64,000 nucleotides of DNA. It comes from Branchiostoma floridae. Its lineage: Eukaryota; Chordata; Leptocardii; Amphioxiformes; Branchiostomatidae. Below the pieces are notes generated by a model that worked only from the letters and a program-made list of their open reading frames with translations, did no database searches and was not told where the DNA came from. Shown here in pieces: positions 27,901 through 39,900 of the stretch. Positions within the stretch are counted from its first letter, which is position 1; every line of letters starts with the position of its first letter. The DNA lies in NCBI RefSeq assembly GCF_000003815.2, contig NC_049979.1, positions 7,583,105 through 7,647,104 on the forward strand, given 5' to 3'. A program made the translations under genes and the position numbers.

Positions 27901-30900
27901 ACAGCTGCATCTGCCTTAGACACAAGCAACACTTCACTTAAGCCACCAATGCAATTCCCGTATCTTTCCACAATTCTTAAAACTCTTCAGTTAATTGACT
28001 TTTACTAGTTACCCAGTGAGATGAACAAGAGAACTGTGATTATAGCCATAAAGCAAACATCATTTCATGTTAATGTTGCACAATATTGGTAACAGTAGCA
28101 ATCCTCACACCTGGTAAAGTGAAACCATGTAACTGACTGATAACGAATACAGCTAGTATTACTAGCTAAGTAGGACGTATTGGAATTTCTTAGGACCAAA
28201 GCAATAAAAATTGGAAGTCGGCTTTCTTTCTGGAAATGGTATGAATTGGCAAAAGCTTCCCATAATCCAGGACAATAAAGTGCATATGAGAATTCTGCAG
28301 AAGAAACTGTGCATTATTAGATAAATGCCATAGGGCGTGAAGAATGCTGCAATATATTTTAGTTTTCATGAGCACAACTGTGTATCATTAGTATTGGATA
28401 CATGCTCACAGGAAAGCCTCCCAGGAAATATATTGGGAAAAGTGGGTGGGTTGTACATTGTATATATTCATTTATGGCCAGGAACTAATGTCAACATAGC
28501 ATAGAGTTTAATAAATAAAGCAGTACAACATGTCTCCAAGTATTGATAGCTCAAGAACTATTTCAACACTGCAAAAACCAACAGTGACACAGACACGTGT
28601 AACAAAACTGCTATGAATTATATGCCCCATATTGTCAGGGCGGCTATCCAATATTTGGCAAAACCCGATGCAAGTATGAATTTATTAATTCCAAATCCAG
28701 AGGGATAGTGCTCCTGGCACATCCATGGCCATAAGTTACCAGTTCCATCCATAGTTACGAGACACTGGACAGCCCCACACATTATCATGGTGTTCCCTGT
28801 TGTCCTGATATTTGATACATGGCCCAAAATCTCCACTTCCCTGGATCTAATCCAATAATCCTAGTGTAGCTGGGAACAATCTGGCTACATTGGACAGGCT
28901 TTAAGCCATCAAACCATCCGTAATCCTGTACATTATGGTGCCTGGTTACGTGTGCTTGGAGTTGGAACATACATTCTGTCAACTCCCACGCTCACACACC
29001 ATTAGGAGCAGCAAAATTTACAAGCATCAGACTTGTTTTCATCATCAGCGTACATAAAAGAAGCACCTTGTCAGTCTGGTTACACCTCACAGAAAATGAA
29101 ACAGAACTATTCATTCCAAGTAACCACTAGGTCTATCTAATTTCCATGTATAACTCCAATGGATGGCTGACCATATCTGGAAATATCTATCCGATCACTA
29201 TGCGCAGTTTGACAAAACAGTTTGTTCTGAAAGGAGATTTTTTCTTACTGATACAAATCAGTTAAATAATCTGCTGTCACGGGTGAAGAACATTTCAAAA
29301 TATGTCTTATCATCATCTATCAGTGTAGGAACTGTGAATGACTCTTTTGTCACTTGCGCTGGTTGTATCCCTTTCCACTGTGAAGGTACATCTAACATTA
29401 TACTTCTCACAAGCCAATTAAACTGCACGGTAGTGTTCAGAAATAATTGGGCAGTCCAATTCTGAACCACCTTTGAACGATAAGAAGATTTACAAAGTGA
29501 GTCGTCATCCTCTAATCACACCTAAATTTTCAGCACCATGGACATTTCCACTGCCAAGCAGTCTGTTATTCTACCATTAAGGCAATGCTGCCACTTTCTA
29601 CCCAGTTTGAAACATTATCCTTTACGTAGCCAACAACCTTTCATCTCTCTCTGGTTATTGATCCTTCCGTGTTGCCATGTAAAGTAGCTACGGCGGTGGC
29701 AGGAAGAACTAATTATGTCCTTTCCACAAAGTGATTGCTGCACCAAGTTTAATGTGGCTTGCCCACCAAGCCAGTTGGAAGTACCGCAAGTAGAGTAAGG
29801 TTCAAAGTGAGCTACTTTTAGGGAAAGCCCAAAGTTCACCCCACTGAGTCCCCACCGTCCCACTTCAATTATGTAGCTATTATTTCCATCATTTCAAACC
29901 CTAATATAAGTCTTTAAAGCCTTGACCTAAACAGGTCTGGTTTCTCCCCTGTCCCGACAGCTAGGCAATGGCAGGGTAGGGCACATCATACTTCAATAAC
30001 AGGGGGCTAAGGTCAGCCTCTGGTCCAAGCTTTCCTGTTTCTGCAAACAAATTATTGAGCTAGTGGAGCAGGTAGATGTAATAGTTCCACCCAAGTAGGC
30101 AGAGTTGGATGAGGCGGGCCGGGAAGATGCCGGGATTTCACTCAATAAAAATGCAGCGGGTGTGGCCTGGTTGTCTTGTGTGTGAAGAGTGAAGGGAGAG
30201 CATACCAACGAGTTAGCAAGTGAATATTGGCGGCGGCCAACTCGAGCGGGATCAGTCATCATCCTCCAGGGGTGGGAAAATGAACAGCGTGTGCTTGTGG
30301 GTCCAGATTGGCAGGTACGTCTCTACATGGCAATTAGCACCGTCATGTTTTCACATGTGTGTGTCTTCATTGCTGGGAACAATGGAAGGCTGTCATTCAT
30401 ATGGGGAAATGTTGGGAAATGATGGGACTCTGACGACGGTGAGTAGCTGAAGCATTTTCTATCTTGTACATATAGGTACTTCTAAGGTTGTAAAGGTTCT
30501 ATGGTTTTCTCTGTATAGTGCAGAACCTAGGGACAATGCACATATGTATATTGTGTGCTTACGCACACTCATCACTGAAGATATAGAAGCATCCATAGTC
30601 AGTATCCATAGCAAAAGACCTTCTTGTACCTCCTGAGAACAACTTTTTTTTTCCAACTGAGTGCCATGTTAAATGGATGACTGGGAGATATTGCACGTTT
30701 AAAGGGGAAAAATTAAACTTGGAGGTTTTCATCCAGAAGATACAGCTACTTCTATGAATACAAATGGCAAAACCATTCTTGCGTGCCTCACTGCTTACTT
30801 ATTTCCAGCATTTCAAGATATCATTCTGCATCATATAGCATATTGGCAACATTCTGCTTTGCCATGAAATCAGCAATGTTCACTGTGAATTGGTGCGTAT

Positions 30901-33900
30901 TGATCCCTGTGCAGTCAATGAAGGCATAAATGTCTGAAGCACGCATCTTGATGTTACAGTCTCCATAAACAAAAACACTTAAGACAGATGATTTACTGGA
31001 TGCTTCATTTCTGCCTCAGGTGCCACTTTTCTGCAGCGCACTTTAATGATCCAGCCAGGCTTTTTAATTAGGTCACTGCCGTCTGAAGGGCAGCTGGAGA
31101 CACAGAACTTCGCTTCCCCATATTGATTCATCAAGCTAATGTCTACCAGGTCCTGAAGTAGTGTAAAAGTAGTATCTGCAACACATCAATCACAGTGAGC
31201 TCTATTGGCAAATGCTTTGTTTGTTGACTTATAACATGGAATGTGTGTAAGTGCAGAGAATATTCATAAAGTGACCTAATATTGATATTTCAATTTGCAA
31301 TTGTGCTGGACCACCAGAGGCCCAGCACCCTGAAGAGCAATTATTTCATAACTCATGATGACGCACTTGGAAAGTTCCCCATTTCGGGATTTACATAACA
31401 CTTTCTCAGCACAGCCCAATTCCTTGCTTGTAGTTTGTTGGTGCAAATGGGCATCTAGCCTTGGCTGAATCGGTTAGTCACTCAAACATGGCCGTGAACA
31501 TCAGAAACCGTGCATTGATAATGCACTTTGTGCTGACAAAGGTCACCTTCCTAATGGAGCCAAACGCAAATTACAGAACTTGATTTACGACCCCATCACG
31601 GGACCGATCACTTTTGGTAGCGTTTCTTACAGCATTCTCGGTATGTTGCTATCTATAACCTTCCTTGAACTAATCAATATTTTGGGTGTGGAATATCAAT
31701 TCTCCTCCTTGGATGTAAAAGAAACCGATACCTACTCCCAAGTGTAATACGGGCTAACTTGTTTTGCGCTGCGATAAATGAAGTGGAAAGGATGCAATCT
31801 AACTGTAATTGTTACTGATGTCTCTGGGATTGTCGGCAAATTCAGCTGTCAGGTCTGGAGCAGGGGTGTCAGGAGAAACCGGGATATAATAGAGGATCAA
31901 AGACTTAGGAAGACACAGGAGTGCTGGTAGACACTGACAAACACAAATTAGCAATTAGCAGGTGACTCCAACAGTAGTGTTCAGGCAGGGGCAGGCTTCC
32001 TTCCAATTCACCACAACAGCTCATGATCAGCTCTTTAAGTATTGAGGAAGCTTACAATCCTAAAAGAAAACTGACAAAGAAGACCTGTTGCTCTGAAGAT
32101 CGCTTATCAAGGAGTAACAACCTCAGTGTCTGTATTCCAAAACAAGAAAATTTCATGTATCCTTAAAAGTCATCCAAGGTTGAGTCTTTGAAGATAGCAC
32201 TTTAACCCTGAATAACATAATTATTTCATCTTTTCTAGAAGTATTGTAAAATTTTTATCATTTCTGTAATTGTTGTACATTTCAATATTACAATAAAACA
32301 GCTACACTGAATCCAACCATATATATCACAAAAACCCTACAGCCAACTGATTTCTTAAAAAATATCTTTACACAAAATGTACTACACAGGATATCTTACA
32401 GAGGGAAAAATTGTAGCTAGTTGAGATGACATCTTGTAAGAACCATGTTGCATTTCAGATCGCATTTGAAGGTCAAGCTGTCACATGGAAAAAGATACGT
32501 TCCCATGGCCACAAGGGCCTGTGTTCACTCAGCAAGAAACCGTCCATTTCAAAGTCCTACTGCGGCATTTGTCAGCCGTTCATTGTGCAAGATATACAGC
32601 CTTGTCGGTGCCTTTAGCCTGCTTCTCCTGAAGATTAATGGGACACATGCAGACTACCGGAAATGTAAAACATGTCAGTCCAGTGGGTGGATGACCTGAT
32701 ATATATGAGGATGGGTCACATTAGGCTCATGAATTATGGATGTCCATGGAAGACCAGATTTATCCAGAAACATCTGCTTGTACTGCCTGCTACATGTATG
32801 TGGACAGCAATGCTGTGACAAGAAAGGTATGAAATATGGCATTGTGTTTGTTAAAATTTAATCATTACACGTTTCTTTCTTTAAGGCAATAACATGTGTA
32901 ACAACAGAAATGTTGAGAAGTTGCAAACCTGAATATTTTGAAATATCTAAACTAATCTTTTCTACTGTTTCTCATAAAACATGTACCTAGGTATTTTTTT
33001 ACAAGCTGCTGCAAAATGTAGGTTTATAGTCATCAATGAATAGGTCATTTTTGCAAGGAACTACCAGCCATTAAGTATTGGTCCCCATGGCAATCTTCTT
33101 ATAAGGCTACCTGAAGCAGGAGAATGCAAATATCACATGCAAAAGGACAACACAAAAATTCCAAGACTAATTCCAAACAAAGACCACATTCAAGAATTTA
33201 TTTTTCAAAAATGTCTTCTTTGTTCTGACTGACATGAACGTCTAAGGAAAGTGTGATAAGACCCTCAGACCTTGGAGAGTGGAAAATTGCCTTGAGGCTT
33301 CCTTCTTGACCTTTCCTTTCCGTGTCAAGGACTTAATGATTATGAATAGCTCGTTCATCTTGTGGAAAGCCCAGACAAAACAACCTGCTTCCCTATCTAA
33401 TCAGATAACCATCCTCTTCCACCTCATCTTCTCAGCAGCTTCACGTACCCGCACCACTGTGAGACGCAGCCAAGTCAAAGATCATAGTAATTTTCTGGAT
33501 ACGGCAGAACGAGCCTTCGTGGAGTGAATACTGAAGATGATACAGTTGTATTGGCAGGGGATAGCTAGCTTGAGATGAGAATTGGAAAGAGCTCCTTTCA
33601 GAACTGGGCCTTCTTGACACACAGTATGATGCCAAGGTAATTTTCCGATATAGCGAGACTCGGCATCATGGACAGCATACTGAAAGAATGCGACTGCACT
33701 GATAGGGTGGGCATTGGAGATGACAGTTAACAAGATATCTTTTTTTATAGCAAATCCTGCCATTTCGTGGCATTTCCTGATACTCTTGGAGTACTCTAGG
33801 ACAGATATTAAAGTAGAGCATGCTACTAGTCTCATATACTGTAATAGTGCTTGAAAGATCATAAAGCTGGGATTGACTAGGCTGCATTGAATCATCTTGA

Positions 33901-36900
33901 CAATATACCAGTAAGTAACTTTCTTAAGAACTTGGTCTTTTTAGTATGCCAGACAGTTTATTGATTGGGAGGGAAAAAGAGGTAGGCTGATTACTTTTTA
34001 GTGTAAAGTGGAATAGTATGGCAATCTGCCATATAACTTCCAGTGTACATGTATTCTGTCATAACAAGCTGCCATTGCTTCAACCTCTACCTTCAATGCC
34101 AGTCTTTTCATCAATTTCCACGTATCACCTCTGTCACCAGTTTTATCCCTTCTTCTTGCTTCTCATCCATCATAGTTTATACTTGTCAGAACAGAGGGTG
34201 GAGCTACATACCCAAACAGTCGGTCTAGTGCCAGACTTGCTTTCAGTGTTCTCACAATGGTTTAATGGTCTGACATGCAATTAGATGGTGTGTGGCTGTA
34301 GGTTTGATTGGTGCTGCATATCTTGATTGCTCCTGGCTTGTTACACAGAATACAGATAGAGTTACCCTTAGATCATTAGAGCTCCCTCTCAATACTTCAA
34401 AAATTTGACATACTATTTTGTAAATGTGTGAAACAATCACAAAACTTAACAACCTGTCCAACTTAACCATAACACCTTTTCACTATATCTGAGTTACTAA
34501 AACTAAAACTAAATATCTCTATCTACATTGTGACAAATGTGACAAGGTATTCTGTAAAAACAATAACAGAATTCACAAACTCAACTATCTGACAGTGTGC
34601 AACTAGTCCCAATAGATAATTCCACCACGTCCTAGCAGACTCTTCAATATTCTTCATTTGCCTGACTTTAAAGGACTGGACAAGCCCTGTAATCACCTCC
34701 CACCTGTCAATACTTCTCACCCAATCTTCAGCAGCATTAGTCTTAGTAAATTCAATTACTTCTAGCAGTACCTGATGGACAAGATACTGACAATGACTAC
34801 ATATCTTGACCAGGCCCTGGTATCTCTCCCTTTTTATGTTTGTTTCCCTCAATGCCGGCGCCACAAGGCACAATGAGTGTGCCCATATTGCACGGAGGTC
34901 CATTCTTAAGATAAGGCTAAAGTCTGTTTCAAATGGGTCCCTGAGGATGAATCTAGAACATCACACAATTGAGTGTAGCAGCGGCAGCAGAGGATTTCCA
35001 CTTGAGACCTTAACTTAATCACTCTGTACTTCATTACTCCATCTTACCAGACTTTAAACAATGTTGGGAAAGGAATGGGGGCACTAGAAAAGTCACATGC
35101 ATATGACAAAACAACTAACTTTGGTGGAATAGACTGATTACATCAGCCATCTCTGATGGACACTTGTTCAGGTACATTGAAAGAACGGGTGAAAAGATAG
35201 TGATAGATGCTAGCAAGTTGTCTTGAGAATCCAAGTTACCTAGTTCGATGTTCTGATGTTGCCTGAACACAAAGGTTTATGGCACTGACAGATGATGTGT
35301 CACTGCAAGTATACACATTCTCTAAAGCAAAAACTATTAAAGCTTTATGCTGGAAAAAGATTCAGTCTTTTCAAGTTCACTGCTAAGTTGGCATGGTGAT
35401 AGACCCTTTGAGTGAGTTCTCTTTCATAGCAGCTGTCTTGAATGTCTAGACGAATTGGTAATACTTACATGTACTATGACCACTCAATATTTACAATTCC
35501 AAAAATAGCCATTACATAATGTGCGTGCACTGTTGGGTGAGATACGCCCAGGCTGGCTTGAACACAGGCGGCAAAGTTTACAGCCCAACCTTATCTAATA
35601 TCTGGAGGGGAATAATTGACTGCTGACCTTAAAATGTCAGTAGTATAGCCATTACATTCCAGCAACATACTGGGGCTAGTTGTAAAACAGAGGAGGAGAG
35701 CTGCATGCATTCATGGGATTCAAATCACCAGCTTGTTCTTTATCAAGGACGTTGCAATGCTTCCTAATAAATATACAGTAGGAGGACATACATGTACTGT
35801 ACACCATGCAGCCAAAGCCATCTTTCGACTGGTTATCCTAACAGACGAGCTGAGAGGTTGCATCTACTTTTTACTGTCCCGTTATCCCTTTATCCTTTTG
35901 ATCCAGTTTGAGAGATATTGCACTTTTCTACGGCCGACTGATGAAGTAGACCTGTCACATCAAACTACTTATCTTATCACTCATGGGTCCCACGAGGGAG
36001 CCGCAGAATGTTGGAGTTGTGAATCAGAGAAGGCCAGCAATACATTCTTTTTGTATCCTCCTCTTTTTTTGACCTGCTTGAAAGGCCATAATTCTTTTAA
36101 CTAGTGCAGTTGATGTATGAAACAGCACTTTTTAGATTGCCTGATTACCTAAAAAATTATGACTCCTGGTGAAGACTTTTACATGTATGTACAGTACTAA
36201 ATAACTGATCCCCAGGGAAGGCTGCAAAAGGAAGAACAAAGCCTTGTGCGATTTATTTTCTCATCAGAGTTGAAAATTCCAACACTCCGTATACTTTGAT
36301 GCTGATAATCTACCACACTGTACAACTCTAGATTCTTACTCCTTTAAAGGACTTTTCCATCTGGTGGCAACAGATAGGCCAGTGGTAGGCAACAAGCCTT
36401 GACTTGGGGATGTAAAGGTTACTTGCCAATGGGGCACTAATGCTGGTTGAAAATCGCCCAGAAAATATGGAGTGACAGACAAAAGGAGATGACGGAGTGT
36501 CCAAAACACAGCTTTGCACCGGCACTGCTGTAGATAAGACCTGGAGCAGCATGTCACGGCCTGATGGGAAGGCGACAACATTAGCTCCCGCGTAAGGGCA
36601 GGAATCAAGATGTCAAATTGATAGGAGTTGACTTGATTATTGGCTGGGATTGTGGCTACAACAGGACTCCGCATGCAGGCTGGTTGGCTTGGCAGGCCGA
36701 CGGTGGCATGAGGAAAGTTAAGCATTGTCAGGAGCCATTTGGTACGGGAGGGTTTCGTGTGTGGTGCTCCTGACGCTAATGGTGACAGATCTGCTCATTA
36801 CTGTGTGTATTTGACTCCCTTAAGGACTGTAACTGGACACACAGGTAACTCACGGTCTTGTTGTATTACTGTGCTGGATGTGTTTGATATTGATCTGGAA

Positions 36901-39900
36901 GCATCGTGCTGCAGAAATTCATTACTAGACAAGTCTGCACAAGTGCATTGACATTGTATAGTTCGTTGACATCAAAATTTCCCATTGTACCGTGGATTAG
37001 CCCCAGGGGAATGATTCAACTTACTCTGGTTATGAGAGAGAGGTGTGTGACATATAAAATGCTTTGAGATTACCATGACCTGTCTACATGTTACTACGGT
37101 TGGATTGCACTGCAAAATTGAATCAGTCAAATATGTCCATTATCAACACTGACTCTGACTCTATCTGATTCTGAATGAAGCAGGCTGAAGATTATTACAA
37201 TCTACGTATGGATTCTACCTAAGAAAAGAAACATAGTACTTATGAATGTGTTTCTTGGTATAGCACATATTACATGCATTTGAAAGATGTTTTACATGTA
37301 TGCTTTCCACAAGCATGTCTAAACAGCAGAGAAGACATTTATTGGAAACCTGAAAGTTTAAAAAAAAATAGATAATAGTGCGTGGTGATGCAATCAAAAG
37401 GCATGTTTGATGGCTTTATTTGTTGACATAAGCTGAATCCCAGGTAAGTACTACTATCGTCACACAGACCCCCAGGACACGGGTCCCCTGGGGCTGGATT
37501 GCCACTTATGTTGTTACCTACTGAAAAGGTACATGCATTAATGATGGGGCTGACTTTCTTCACTTGTTGTAATGTAAGCACTCCTGTTACATGCACTAGT
37601 CAGATGGTCACTTTATCAGTCCCTCTCACATGATGCATCCCCTGCTGCTGGATTTAGGTAGGCCTGGTACTGCATCATATACCACCACCATCCCAGTCAC
37701 ACATCATTCATAAGGATCAAGGTTGACTCAGTGCATTTACTGTGAAGCCCCCCTGCAGCATAAGGATCAAGGTTGACTCAGTGCATTTACTGTGAAGCCC
37801 CTCCTGCAGCTACAGGGCTATGGAGAGGCTCCATGCACTGACTGTTCTGTCTCTCTGTCCACAGGACTATGGAGAGGCTCCGTGCACTGACTGTTTTGTT
37901 GTCTCTCTGTCCACAGGAAGTACCGTGTGATGGCCGACGACGGACCCACCATGAGTAAATGGGACGAGCCGGTCGGGTCCGCCAAGAAGGACGAGAGGAA
38001 GCCCACGCCGTGGTGGATTTGGATGGCACTCCTGGGCACCGTAGGGAACATTCTAGTTGTCATAGTAGTGTACCTGTGGACTACCATGTACAGCTAGAAA
38101 CCAGACGAGCTCTTCAACCGTCCAGACTTTCATTTGTCACGCTGATTTTTGAGAGGCCTTAGACAGAACGATGTGGGTAGGAAAAGCTGCACTGCACTGT
38201 TATTATTACGCTAGCCGCAACAGAACATCCAGATCTGATCTTCCTGATACCTCTGCTCCTCCAGGGGGACTACAACACCTGGAAATTTGGGATTTACCGC
38301 GGGAGCAGAGCTCGGAAGGTGATTTGCACACCTTCCAGTGTCAGGAATCAATAGCGATACACACTGATAGGACCGGTGGGCCCGGAGAGGAGTCTCCCGT
38401 GTACTGTTGCACATTAGGAATCATGAGGAGGGCAAGAGGCACTTATGAACACACCCTATACATCATCCAACTAGTTCCTGCCCACTCCAGCACCTCTCTA
38501 CTAACCAACAAAGGCAGTGTGTGGTCTACTGAGAACACAGTGGCAAGGAAAGGAGAAAAGCTCTTCCTCTGGACTGGCATCAGTACATGGTAATGCACAA
38601 TACAGAATGCCATTTACATCCCTGGTGACTGGGTGGTACATGTATCTATATGTGTGCATATGTAATTGCTGTACCTCTGCCTATAGGAAAAATTGAAAAG
38701 TTGGCTTAGAGACCGAATTCTAGTCCGGGGATGTTACTAGATGTTGAGAACTCAACAGTTGTGTTTGGAAGGGAATCATTACTTGCAGTGAAGTACATGT
38801 AACTTGAGAATGAGACAAGAAACGTCATGCAATGAACAAATTTGTTTCATTGTCAGAGAGAAATGAAGTTGTTTATTGTGTGGTTGTCTCATATTCAAGA
38901 TCTCTGACTAGTACTGAAAGTGACTTATTGTTTCCCTCGTAGGCTTCGTGCAAAACTTACTTAGACTAAAACTGTAACAATAAGACGAGACAATGTTCTC
39001 GAGTAGCTAGTCTTCATCAGTCAGGTCTTCAATGTTATCTCGTATAAACAAGGTCATGCACATTCATCAGTGCCAGTTGTCTGTCTGGTCAAAGGGGGAA
39101 GCTAAAAGTTAGTGAGCCAGCTAAGATAAGTGGTTCATACTTTTGGTTATAATATTCATCACTATTGGCTCTCAGCACATCCAGCTTATCTATCCTACAA
39201 GCCAGAAACTTCATCCAGCACGTCTAGACTAGCAATCGGATCCAGTTTCCATGAAATTGAACACCTTTACTCTAGAGAACTAACATTCTTAAAACATCAC
39301 CATCTAGACATCTCGGAATCTATATCTGTATAGGGCCAAACTGATATAGACTTTGCAATGGTAGAAGTTAGGAGTGATCATGATTATGTTGTAACAGAAA
39401 ATCAAGACCACCCACTGACACTGAGCATCAGTCATAAAACGTACTAATATCACAATATACTGTAAAGCTGCAAACCAATTACTCTCCGAGTGAGAGTGAG
39501 ACCATTCAACATAGTACCTGGGAAAAGCTATCGACAGTCGGAAGAATGCCTGAATAGTCTGTGCCCTGCTCAGACTTCTAACTAACTGAACCATGTATCC
39601 TTTAATTAGAAAAATTAATGGCCTTCTGACTTTCATGATGAATAAATCCAAGTCAATGTATTCAAAACGATTTAAAGGCTTCCTAAAATTACTTTTCTTA
39701 ACTGAATGTCTTTCTGTGAAACATCACAATCAATTACTAGAGCAGATTGACGTGATCATGAAATGGAACAGTACAAAGGCTCAGTGGTAGGAGGATTATA
39801 TTGTATTGATCCGTGACTTGTGATCAGTCTTCAATTTTCTGACAAAAATATGTTAATCTCAGCTGACCAGGCATCTGTTGGCACACTTTTTCCTATCCTC

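Noticed and set aside
38171-38593. 140-codon plus ORF after the nested gene
   Set aside because: Lies after the nested gene's stop, has no domain, and is most simply 3' UTR sequence.
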